From NCBI GenBank assembly GCA_902763615.1, contig CACWSX010000020.1:1-54673 (forward strand): a stretch of 54,673 bases of DNA, read 5' to 3'. Each line of letters begins with the position of its first letter. The stretch's first letter is position 1. Source of the stretch: an uncultured Prevotellaceae bacterium (lineage in GTDB: Bacteria; Bacteroidota; Bacteroidia; Bacteroidales; Bacteroidaceae). Below, piece by piece: positions 1-7,965 of this stretch. A program made the position numbers and the translations under genes. The notes under the pieces are model-generated. The model did no database searches. It was given only the letters and a program-made list of their open reading frames with translations, and was not told the origin of the DNA.

Positions 1-72
1 TATATATTATATATATAGTAATTATATAATTCTATCATTTCCTCCCATCAAACCAATACCCCCTCCCCAAAT

Positions 73-96
73 AAACTGTCAACTGTCAACTGAAGA
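73..96. repeat. 24-base inverted dispersed repeat, left copy
   Basis: This copy is built from the heptamer AACTGTC repeated. Its reverse complement is found base for base at 14129-14152. The two copies lie in opposite orientation near both ends of the accessory stretch (RM operon to primase). Such heptamer tracts may simply be common in this genome, so a boundary role is inference. Confidence 0.7.
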
Positions 97-215
97 CAAC
101 ATGATGATAATATCTTTGCACTGATTTACTTATAATTTTACAGTCCCCTCCAGGCAGCACTGTTCGTGAGAATTGTGCGGTTATTTGTTGGCGAATCGAA
201 AAAACTCGAATATTA

Positions 216-247
216 TTTGGTTTTTTGCTCGCTTATTCGTATCTTTG
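216..247 (+). promoter_or_regulatory. Promoter of the RM operon
   Basis: A -33 element TTTG (216-219) is followed by exactly 20 bases and a -7 element TATCTTTG (240-247), the Bacteroidetes sigma-ABfr consensus. Transcription should begin around 252-255, so the RM transcript has a leader of about 200 nt before the gene at 452, unless the small ORF in it is translated. A second TATCTTTG at 111-118 has no matching -33 box. Confidence 0.65.
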
Positions 248-251
248 CATC

Positions 252-455
252 ATGACAAAGAAAAACCTATACACAACTATTGGGCTGCTGACGCGTAAAA
301 CGTTGGTAATCAAACAATTACCCCCCCCAATTTGTGAAAATAGGTTAAATGAACGGACAAATTCTTACGCGATAACTCCCGAATCGCAAGTGCTAATAAC
401 CCTGCTGCTATCGGCTTCGGCCTTTAGTGGCAGGGATTTTTGTGTGATGTCATGA
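252..455 (+). CDS. Possible small leader ORF (67 aa), function unknown
   Basis: The first ATG after the promoter opens a 67-codon frame beginning MTKKNLYTTIGLL. It ends in TGA at 453-455, overlapping the ATG of the next gene (452) in an ATGA arrangement, which is the usual sign of translational coupling. No domain is recognisable and composition is unremarkable. The predicted transcription start lies almost on the ATG, so translation would be nearly leaderless. The alternative is that this stretch is only a 5' untranslated leader. The coupling geometry is the only positive evidence. Confidence 0.3.
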   Translation: MTKKNLYTTIGLLTRKTLVIKQLPPPICENRLNERTNSYAITPESQVLITLLLSASAFSGRDFCVMS

Positions 456-1240
456 CGGATATAGAATCTTTGGATGTAAAAGCCTCCAGTGCGATATGCC
501 ACATTTTCCGAAAATTGCTCAATGCGGTCTTCACGGGTAGTGAGGATGACGACGAGCTGAGTTTTAAAGACAAGGAACTCCTGGAAGATGTGTTGCGATA
601 CGGCACTATCCTTGAGGTGGCAAAGCGTAGCGGCAAAAATTACGGTTCGTTGCGCTATCAGGTAGAAAAAGCCGCTGACCGTCTTACTTTAAGGGCAAAG
701 AATCTTGAAAACAAGGCTAATCGAATCATACAGGCGCGAGAAGAAGGGAGTCAATCGCAGCATCTCATTATCGCCTACAGGCAGAAGATCAGCAGTCAGA
801 AAGAGGAGATAAAAGCGGCAAAGGCAGAAACGGCCAGAGTGGAATCAAGGTTGAAGGCTTATCTCGAAAGCCAGCCTCAGCTGGAGGAGTTGGAAACCCT
901 AAAAACCCAATACGCTATTTTGGAACAAAAGTTGGCCGAGACTGAGAAAGCGTATAAAAAGGTGGCAGACTATAAGCCCCAATACGATGATGCAAAGCTA
1001 ACGATCAAGCAATTGAGGAAACAGGTATCTCAACTGGAGAAAAAGGAGAAAACCCTGACTGCCAAAAATCAGAAGCTGCAAAGCGACCTCGACCTATGCA
1101 AGGCGAATAAACAGAAAGAATCAGAGCACAACTCTGCCAGAATTACGAAACTCAAAAACAAGGTTGACAGTCTGGAGAACCTCTTTAAGGAATACAAAAG
1201 GCGAGGTCTCGGTGCGGTTCTGGAGTCTGACTTGATATGA
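452..1240 (+). CDS. HTH plus coiled-coil protein heading the RM operon
   Basis: I start at ATG 452, which overlaps the previous stop; an upstream in-frame TTG at 440 is less likely. The 262-aa product has two parts. Residues about 45-85 (ELLEDVLRYGTILEVAKRSG, then SLRYQVEKAADRL) look like a sigma-region-4-type helix-turn-helix. Residues about 90-250 are a charged heptad-rich coiled coil (Lys, Glu and Gln rich). There is no signal peptide. It lies 22 bases before hsdM on the same strand, so it may be a DNA-binding regulator or accessory factor of the RM system. That role is inferred from position only; I do not recognise a named family. Confidence 0.7.
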   Translation: MTDIESLDVKASSAICHIFRKLLNAVFTGSEDDDELSFKDKELLEDVLRYGTILEVAKRSGKNYGSLRYQVEKAADRLTLRAKNLENKANRIIQAREEGSQSQHLIIAYRQKISSQKEEIKAAKAETARVESRLKAYLESQPQLEELETLKTQYAILEQKLAETEKAYKKVADYKPQYDDAKLTIKQLRKQVSQLEKKEKTLTAKNQKLQSDLDLCKANKQKESEHNSARITKLKNKVDSLENLFKEYKRRGLGAVLESDLI

Positions 1241-1262
1241 AAGAATAAAAAAGATATAATAT

Positions 1263-2822
1263 ATGGCAACGCAACAAGAACGTGCTGAACTGCACAAGAC
1301 AATATGGAAGATAGCCAACGATCTGCGTGGAAGCGTGGACGGTTGGGAGTTTAAGGCATACGTCTTAGGTTCTATCTTCTACCGTTTTATCTCAGAGAAT
1401 ATCTGCGACTATATCCATCAGCTGATGAGTGATGCCGGGCAACCTGATTTCGACTATGCTGCGATTGATGACAATATGGCCGAGAATATCCGTCAGAAGA
1501 TGGTTGAAGAGAAAGGTTATTTTATCCTGCCTTCGCAATTGTTCCAGAATGTGGTGAAGAATTGTGAGAAGGATGAAAACCTGAACGAGAATCTCACCAA
1601 CATATTTCATAGTATTGAGGCTTCGGCTGTTGGTACCCCTTCAGAAGAAGACCTTCGTGGACTGTTCAGCGATTTCTCGGTAGACAGTGCGGCATTGGGA
1701 AGCACCGTCATCAAGCGCAATCAGTTGTTGGCAAAGGTGCTCTATACTGTTTCGCAGATGGAATTAGGCTCGAAGTATAACGACACTAACAATGATACCT
1801 TTGGCGACACCTACGAGTTTCTGATGCAGATGTATGCCTCTCACGCAGGCAAGAGCGGCGGCGAGTTCTTCACCCCTCAGCAAGTCAGTGAACTGTTGGC
1901 CCGTTTGGCTTCTTGGAACAATCCTAATATCAATAAGGTCTATGACCCTGCTTGTGGAAGCGGCTCGCTTTTGTTGAAGTTCGCCAAGACGATAGGCAAA
2001 GAGAATCCTAATCTGAAATACTTTGGTCAGGAGGTTAATCCTACCACTTACAACCTTTGCCGCATCAATATGTTCCTCCACAACGTAAACTACGACAACT
2101 TCGATATCCGTTTGGAGGATACGCTGCTGAAGCCGCAACATAAAGATGATGCGCCGTTTGATGCAATCGTCTCTAATCCACCTTATTCGTTGAAGTGGGA
2201 AGGTAAAGATAATACCATATTGATCAACGATGAGCGTTATGCGCCTGCTGGCGTGCTGGCACCTAAGAGCGCTGCCGATCTGGCCTTTACGATGCACATG
2301 CTTTGGCACCTCTCCGAGCAAGGCACAGCTGCTATCGTAGAGTTCCCGGGTGTGCTCTATCGTGGAGGCGATGAAAAGAAGATTAGGCAGTATCTGGTGA
2401 AGAACAACTATGTGGATACAGTCATCCAACTGCCTGCCAATCTGTTCTTCGGAGTGGGTATTGCCACTTGCATCATTGTATTGAAGAAGAGCGCGAAGAC
2501 TGATGCTAACGTGCTCTTTATCGACGCCAGTAAACTGTTCCAAAAAGAAGGCAATAAGAACGTGCTCCTGCCTGAGCATCAGGATAAGATAATGGAGCTG
2601 TTTAAGGCTCGCAAGGATGAAGAATACCTGGCCAAACTGGTGAAGAATGATGATATCCTCGCAAATGATGCCAACCTCAGTGTTTCAAGTTATGTGGAGC
2701 AGGAAGATACCCGCGAGGTGATCAATATTTGTGAAGTTAATGCTCAACTCTCATCATTGATAGCTGAAGGCAATGAATTGAATCAGAAGATTGAAGCTAT
2801 TATTAAGGATTTGGAGGGCTGA
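1263..2822 (+). CDS. hsdM: Type I restriction-modification DNA methyltransferase subunit M
   Basis: HsdM transfers a methyl group from S-adenosylmethionine to adenine in the site chosen by HsdS, and with HsdS and HsdR forms the restriction complex. The 519-aa protein has the N-terminal helical HsdM domain (residues about 8-140). The N6-adenine methyltransferase domain follows, with SAM-binding motif I DPACGSGSLLLKF near residue 228 and catalytic motif IV NPPYS near residue 304. Length and motif order are normal. The stop is 2 bases before hsdS, so the two genes are co-translated. No defect is visible. Confidence 0.96.
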   Translation: MATQQERAELHKTIWKIANDLRGSVDGWEFKAYVLGSIFYRFISENICDYIHQLMSDAGQPDFDYAAIDDNMAENIRQKMVEEKGYFILPSQLFQNVVKNCEKDENLNENLTNIFHSIEASAVGTPSEEDLRGLFSDFSVDSAALGSTVIKRNQLLAKVLYTVSQMELGSKYNDTNNDTFGDTYEFLMQMYASHAGKSGGEFFTPQQVSELLARLASWNNPNINKVYDPACGSGSLLLKFAKTIGKENPNLKYFGQEVNPTTYNLCRINMFLHNVNYDNFDIRLEDTLLKPQHKDDAPFDAIVSNPPYSLKWEGKDNTILINDERYAPAGVLAPKSAADLAFTMHMLWHLSEQGTAAIVEFPGVLYRGGDEKKIRQYLVKNNYVDTVIQLPANLFFGVGIATCIIVLKKSAKTDANVLFIDASKLFQKEGNKNVLLPEHQDKIMELFKARKDEEYLAKLVKNDDILANDANLSVSSYVEQEDTREVINICEVNAQLSSLIAEGNELNQKIEAIIKDLEG

Positions 2823-2824
2823 TT

Positions 2825-4012
2825 ATGGTGGAGTGGAAAAAAATGTGGGAAGTAACTACCTGGGATAAAAAATTCTCAGGGGTTGATAAACACATGCAGC
2901 CTAATGTAATCAAATACTATTATTACTTGGCAAACGAGTTGGTAGATTTAGAAAGATCTAATGGGGATATCAGAATTTTATACACTACGAACAAAGTAGC
3001 TTACACTAATTCTATCGATGTTGAAGGGACTATATCAGAAGGTGAAGTAGTAACAATTCCTTGGGGTGGGAATGTTAACATACAATATTTTAAGGGTAAG
3101 TTTGTAACAGCAGATAATCGTATTGCTACATCGAATAATATAGATTATTTAAGCAATAAATATCTTTATTATTGGATGCTTTCTCAAAAAGATGAGATTG
3201 CAAAGATGTATAGAGGCGCAGGTATCCAGCATCCTTCAATGCTTTCTGTACTGTCTATGTCTGTCCCCATCCCTTCTCTCTCAGAGCAAATACGGATTGT
3301 GGGCATACTCGATACGTTTACCGCTTCCATCGAAAACCTGAAAGAGCAAATCGCTCAGCGCCGAAAGCAGTATGAGTATTATCGTGACCAACTCCTCGAC
3401 CTTGAAGGAAAAGAAGGAGTGGAAATGAAAACACTGGGGGAGGTTTTAAAATCTTTGAAAACCGGGTTAAATCCAAGAAAGAATTTTGTATTAAATTCTC
3501 CTGGGAGTGAAAACTATTATATTACGGTTCGAGAACTTGGTATTTTTGATATTGTTCCAGTTGAAAAGACAGATAAAGTGTCTGATGAAGCATTGGAACT
3601 CATAAATAACAGATCTAATCTTGAAGTTGGAGATGTCCTCTTTTCTGGGACAGGAACGATTGGTCGAACAGCTCTGGTTAAAGAGAAACCAACAAACTGG
3701 AATATTAAGGAAGGAGTATATGCGTTAAAACCTTTTAAAGAGGTTATTAATTCATGTTATTTAATTCAATTATTACATAGCAATCACATAAAAGATAAAA
3801 TATCTATTTTAATAGTAGGCGATCCTATTAAAAGTGTTCCGATGAAGAATTTAGTAACAGTTTCTATTCCTGTACCCTCTATCCAAGAGCAGCAGCGCAT
3901 TGTCTCTATCCTCGATACTTTCGAGGCGAGCATCCAGAACTTGGAAGCTCAACTCTCTCAGCGCGAAAAGCAATATGAATATTATCGTAATAAACTTCTG
4001 ACGTTTGATTGA
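2825..4012 (+). CDS. hsdS: Type I restriction-modification specificity subunit S
   Basis: HsdS reads the bipartite target site. The 395-aa protein has the expected two-fold layout: target recognition domain 1 (about 1-145), a conserved helical spacer (about 150-197), target recognition domain 2 (about 200-345) and a second helical repeat (about 345-395). The helical repeats resemble each other closely: both carry ILDTF, ASI-NL and KQYEYYR. At DNA level they are 3286-3410 and 3883-4002. The recognition domains are visibly more AT-rich than hsdM and hsdR, consistent with exchange of these domains between strains. No second hsdS or invertase gene lies nearby, so shuffling by inversion is not supported here. 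Confidence 0.93.
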   Translation: MVEWKKMWEVTTWDKKFSGVDKHMQPNVIKYYYYLANELVDLERSNGDIRILYTTNKVAYTNSIDVEGTISEGEVVTIPWGGNVNIQYFKGKFVTADNRIATSNNIDYLSNKYLYYWMLSQKDEIAKMYRGAGIQHPSMLSVLSMSVPIPSLSEQIRIVGILDTFTASIENLKEQIAQRRKQYEYYRDQLLDLEGKEGVEMKTLGEVLKSLKTGLNPRKNFVLNSPGSENYYITVRELGIFDIVPVEKTDKVSDEALELINNRSNLEVGDVLFSGTGTIGRTALVKEKPTNWNIKEGVYALKPFKEVINSCYLIQLLHSNHIKDKISILIVGDPIKSVPMKNLVTVSIPVPSIQEQQRIVSILDTFEASIQNLEAQLSQREKQYEYYRNKLLTFD

Positions 4013-4013
4013 T

Positions 4014-4529
4014 ATGAAGAAATCAGGTCTTATATTGGTATTGTTATTCTTAATGAATATTTGTGCATCAGCGCAAATACAAAGGAATTTCTTTGATTTT
4101 ACTCTAGGTGTTACTACCAAGAAAGAAGTATCTAAATATTTTAGAAAGAACGGAAAGAAATTGTATAAAGATAAAGAAGGTATTAATTATGTAAACGATC
4201 TGAGATTTGGTGGGCATATTTGGCCATTTGCTGCATTTTCTTTTTATAATGGAGTATTATCAAAAGTCTATTTCGCTGATAGCGAAAATAGTACTGAAAG
4301 AGAAACCTTAGATATTGTTTGGGATACAATAAAAAAGAATATCTCAAATAAATATTCTGAATATTATGCCCCTTCTCGTTCGAAAGATGATTATCTTATT
4401 TATAGAGATAATAATACCACAATACAATTATCTTACGAATTCTCTTATGGCTCTAAATCTTTATCCATTATGTATATTGATGAATATATATTTAATAAGG
4501 AATATAAAGAAGGATCAGATGAACTATAA
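4014..4529 (+). CDS. Small exported protein inserted between hsdS and hsdR
   Basis: ATG 4014 follows the hsdS stop by one base; an in-frame TTG at 4005 is unlikely. The 171-aa product begins with a clear signal peptide (MKKSGLILVLLFLMNICASAQ), so it should be exported. The mature part (FFDFTLGVTTKKEV near its start) has no domain I can name. The gene is strongly AT-rich compared with hsdR. Its stop is 2 bases before the hsdR ATG, so it is locked into the RM operon. An exported protein has no known part in type I restriction, and it may be passenger DNA. Confidence 0.8.
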   Translation: MKKSGLILVLLFLMNICASAQIQRNFFDFTLGVTTKKEVSKYFRKNGKKLYKDKEGINYVNDLRFGGHIWPFAAFSFYNGVLSKVYFADSENSTERETLDIVWDTIKKNISNKYSEYYAPSRSKDDYLIYRDNNTTIQLSYEFSYGSKSLSIMYIDEYIFNKEYKEGSDEL

Positions 4530-4531
4530 AT

Positions 4532-7500
4532 ATGGATGACTATAAGATCATAGTAGAGCAGGAGCACTCGACGGTGATGGCCCACTACGAGGTGGAGCAA
4601 AAGCCGGATGGTGGATATCAGAGTGAGGCTAAACTGGAGGATGCCTTTATTACCCAGTTGATAAGGCAGGGCTATGAATATATTATTGGTCCAGGTGAGC
4701 CTTTTCTGATGGTTAATCTGCGTATGCAGTTGGAGAAGCTCAATGATATTAAGCTGAGCGATGCCGAGTGGAACCGTTTGCTGCCTAAGATTACCAACGA
4801 GCAGATGACCATTCAGGACAAGACTGAGATGATTCAAGGCAAGGGCTATATCATTGACCTGATGATGGATAATGGCCTGAAGAAGAACATCAAGCTCATT
4901 GACAAGACCAACATCCATAATAACTCTCTACAGGTTACGAATCAGTTTGAGGAGGAAAAGGGTGCCCATAAGAGCCGTTATGATGTGACGGTTTTGGTGA
5001 ACGGCCTGCCTTTGGTGCACATCGAACTGAAACGCAGAGGCGTTGACATCAAGGAGGCTTTCAATCAGATCAACCGCTATCAGCGGGATTCCTTCTGGGC
5101 AGGGAAAGCAATGTTCGACTATGTGCAGATATTCGTCATTTCAAACGGTACAGAAACCAAATATTATTCGAATACAACGAGATATGCTAAAGAACAAGAG
5201 TCTGTAAGTGGTCCGCGCAAGCAAAAGACTGATGGCAACACTTTTGAATTTACCTCTTATTGGTCTGATCAAGAGAATACCCTGCTGACAGACTTGCGCG
5301 ACTTTACGGCGACATTCTTTGCCAAGCATACCATACTGAACATCCTGACGAAATACTGCGTGTTCAATGTTGACAAGCAGCTGCTGGTGATGCGCCCTTA
5401 TCAGATAGCAGCTACTGAGAAGATATTACAAAGGATTCAGACGGCTATCTACAATAAATGGCAAGGCACCATCAAAGCTGGCGGTTATATCTGGCACACA
5501 ACGGGCTCGGGGAAGACGCTGACATCGTTTAAGACTGCTCAGTTGGCTTCGAAGATGGACAACATCAAGAAGGTGCTCTTTGTGGTTGACCGTAAGGATC
5601 TGGACTATCAGACGATGAAGGAGTATGACAACTTTGAGAAGGATTGTGCCAACTCGAATTCATCGGCCAGAATCTTGCAGAAGCAGTTGAAGGATAATAC
5701 ATCGACGATTATCATCACCACGATACAAAAGCTGTCGAACCTGATGAAGCCTGGTATCTATGATAAGGATGAAAAGCTTCGGGAGATTCTGACCAAAGAG
5801 AATATTGTACTGATATTCGATGAGTGTCACCGCAGTCAGTTTGGTGATATGCACAAGCTGATAGTGAAGCGGGTGAAGAAGTATATCATGTTCGGCTTTA
5901 CAGGCACACCGATCTTTGCCGTCAACACAAGTGCAGGCAGTAAATATACGACAACAGCCCAACTGTTTGGCGGAGAGCCTGATAAAGACGGGAAACCGAC
6001 CAAAGCTCTGCATACTTATACTATCATCAATGCCATCAGAGACAAGAACGTGCTGAAGTTCCATGTGGACTATAACCGCACGATGCGAATGAAGGATGAT
6101 GTGGAGCGAAAGCAAGTCTGGGGTATTGATACGGAAGAAGCTTTGCATGATCCTAAGCGCATCGAAATCGTGACGCGCTATATCCTCGACCACTTTGCTG
6201 AGAAAACCAAGCAGAGTGCAGACGCCTATACGATGAGTAAGCTGCTGAATGTTGAGGAGGTCGTAAAAAAAGGCAGGAAAGCAGAAGAAGAGAAAACAAG
6301 GATCAAGACCAGAGGATTCAACAGTATCTTTGCCGTAGACTCGGTTAAGGCTGCAATTCTCTATTATAATGAGTTCAAGAAACAGCAAGGTGATAATCCT
6401 GCCCTTCGTGTGGCCACAATCTACACCTATAACGCTAATGAAGAAGAGGTAGACGAATGGGGCTTTGAAGGTGACGAAAATCCTGAGGATGTAGGCACGC
6501 CGAAAGATGCGCAGAGCCGGGAAGCACTGGAGGCCGCCATCAAAGATTATAACGAGGCGTTTGGTACAAACTATTCTACGGATGGAGATTCGTTCCAGTC
6601 GTATTATAAGGATGTATCGCTCAGGATGAAGAACAAGCAGATTGACATCCTGATTGTGGTGGGTATGTTCCTGACGGGCTTCGATGCCAAGACGCTGAAT
6701 ACGCTCTGGGTGGATAAGAACCTGAAACTGCATGGATTGCTTCAGGCCTATAGCCGCACCAACCGCATACTGAATGCCGTAAAGAATTGTGGTAATATCG
6801 TCTGCTTCCGTAATCTGGAAGATGCCACCAATAAGAGTCTGGCCATCTTCGGCGACGAGAATGCTTCGGGAATGGTATTTCTGAAAACCTATGAGGAGTA
6901 TTATAGCGATGGTTATGAAGACGATAGGGGCAAATGGCATGAACCTTATACGGAGCTGATCCAGCGTTTGCTCAATACATATCCGATAGAGGAAATGGCC
7001 AATATCTTTGATGAAGAGCAGAAGAAATCATTTGTACATCTGATGGGCGAAATATTGAGAGTCAGGAATGTACTGGCTGCCTTCGACTACTTTACCGATG
7101 AGGCCAAGATAATCGACGAAATGCGCTATCAGGACTACTTGGGATGGTATAATACTTATTACGAAGAGTTCAGACCGAAAACCGGAGGCAAGGAGCGCGA
7201 AGATATCTCCGACGATGTCGTCTTCGAGATGGAACTGGTGAAGCAGGTTCAGATTAATATCCGCTATATTCTGGAATTGGTTCAGAAGTATCACGATTCG
7301 AACTGTGAGGATAAGGAGATTATTGTCAAGATCAAGAAACAGATAGATGCAAGCCCGGATATGCGAGATAAGCGCGAACTGATTGAAAGGTTTATTGCGC
7401 AGATGACTCCAGACAGAGGACCTGATGTGGGCGAAGAATGGGAGAGATATATCGAGTTGGAAAAGAAGATTCAGTTGAATACCATCATCGCAGAAGAGAA

Positions 7501-7693
7501 ACTTCGTCCTCAGGAAACTGAAGCGTTTATGAAGCGTGCTTTTGCTGATGGCTATGTGACTGAAACCGGAACAGGCATCGCCAAGATATTGCCGCCAGCT
7601 AATCCCTTCCTGCCTGAAAGCGGCGAGAAGAAGCAGACGGTGATAGAGAAACTGAAAGCATATTTGAATAAATTCTTAAATACAAACGAATAG
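4532..7693 (+). CDS. hsdR: Type I restriction endonuclease subunit R
   Basis: HsdR is the ATP-driven translocase and nuclease of the complex. In the 1053-aa protein the nuclease domain comes first, with a PD-(D/E)xK-like motif IELKRRG near residue 165. Two RecA-like motor domains follow: Walker A TTGSGKT near 325, DEAD-type box FDECHRS near 430, and the motif VI region LQAYSRTNRI near 740. The C-terminal 250 residues are helical, as expected for HsdM contact. Length is usual for the family and the frame is intact, so the RM system appears complete and functional. Confidence 0.96.
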   Translation: MDDYKIIVEQEHSTVMAHYEVEQKPDGGYQSEAKLEDAFITQLIRQGYEYIIGPGEPFLMVNLRMQLEKLNDIKLSDAEWNRLLPKITNEQMTIQDKTEMIQGKGYIIDLMMDNGLKKNIKLIDKTNIHNNSLQVTNQFEEEKGAHKSRYDVTVLVNGLPLVHIELKRRGVDIKEAFNQINRYQRDSFWAGKAMFDYVQIFVISNGTETKYYSNTTRYAKEQESVSGPRKQKTDGNTFEFTSYWSDQENTLLTDLRDFTATFFAKHTILNILTKYCVFNVDKQLLVMRPYQIAATEKILQRIQTAIYNKWQGTIKAGGYIWHTTGSGKTLTSFKTAQLASKMDNIKKVLFVVDRKDLDYQTMKEYDNFEKDCANSNSSARILQKQLKDNTSTIIITTIQKLSNLMKPGIYDKDEKLREILTKENIVLIFDECHRSQFGDMHKLIVKRVKKYIMFGFTGTPIFAVNTSAGSKYTTTAQLFGGEPDKDGKPTKALHTYTIINAIRDKNVLKFHVDYNRTMRMKDDVERKQVWGIDTEEALHDPKRIEIVTRYILDHFAEKTKQSADAYTMSKLLNVEEVVKKGRKAEEEKTRIKTRGFNSIFAVDSVKAAILYYNEFKKQQGDNPALRVATIYTYNANEEEVDEWGFEGDENPEDVGTPKDAQSREALEAAIKDYNEAFGTNYSTDGDSFQSYYKDVSLRMKNKQIDILIVVGMFLTGFDAKTLNTLWVDKNLKLHGLLQAYSRTNRILNAVKNCGNIVCFRNLEDATNKSLAIFGDENASGMVFLKTYEEYYSDGYEDDRGKWHEPYTELIQRLLNTYPIEEMANIFDEEQKKSFVHLMGEILRVRNVLAAFDYFTDEAKIIDEMRYQDYLGWYNTYYEEFRPKTGGKEREDISDDVVFEMELVKQVQINIRYILELVQKYHDSNCEDKEIIVKIKKQIDASPDMRDKRELIERFIAQMTPDRGPDVGEEWERYIELEKKIQLNTIIAEEKLRPQETEAFMKRAFADGYVTETGTGIAKILPPANPFLPESGEKKQTVIEKLKAYLNKFLNTNE

Positions 7694-7711
7694 AAAAAAG
7701 GAAAGATAATA

Positions 7712-7945
7712 GGCGGCTATCCCTATAGGTAGCCAAGAAAGCGAGTCGCCAAGAAGGTAGCAGCGTTCATCTGATCACTCCGAATTTGCCAAAAAGAAGA
7801 TAAGACAGACGCAGACCAACAATGCGACAAGTGGCGCTTGCGCGTAGAAGTAACAACTACGGCGTGAGTTTCATTTGTGCAGTGTGAGAGTCTGTCAAGG
7901 TCGGCAAAGCCTGGAGTGATTTTGCATTGCCTGATGAGCTCACGC
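7712..7945 (+). ncRNA. Candidate structured RNA between hsdR and the 473-aa gene
   Basis: This spacer holds an unusual number of nested inverted repeats. One domain is closed by GGCG/CGCC (7712-7715 with 7747-7750) around GCTA-CC/GG-TAGC. A second is closed by ATCACTCC/GGAGTGAT (7774-7781 with 7913-7920). Inside it, in order, are TTTGCC/GGCAAA (7785-7790 with 7903-7908), GACAGAC/GTCTGTC (7804-7810 with 7890-7896), a hairpin 7824-7843 and a hairpin CGTAG/CTACG (7843-7847 with 7857-7861). GCGTGAG/CTCACGC (7862-7868 with 7939-7945) is an alternative pairing. No promoter is obvious, so it may be a leader or processed RNA. No known RNA family is recognised. Confidence 0.35.
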
Positions 7946-7965
7946 TTTCTATGAATATATAGATT

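Noticed and set aside
1764-2579. 271-codon frame opposite hsdM
   Set aside because: It is entirely inside hsdM, whose methyltransferase motifs are intact on the sense strand.
2825-4012. Inverting (phase-variable) hsdS locus
   Set aside because: The repeats within hsdS are direct, not inverted. There is no second hsdS fragment and no recombinase gene nearby.
5660-6940. 426-codon open frame on the strand opposite hsdR
   Set aside because: The whole frame lies inside the intact hsdR gene. The product is rich in Ile/Leu/His/Arg without any domain, typical of a shadow frame.
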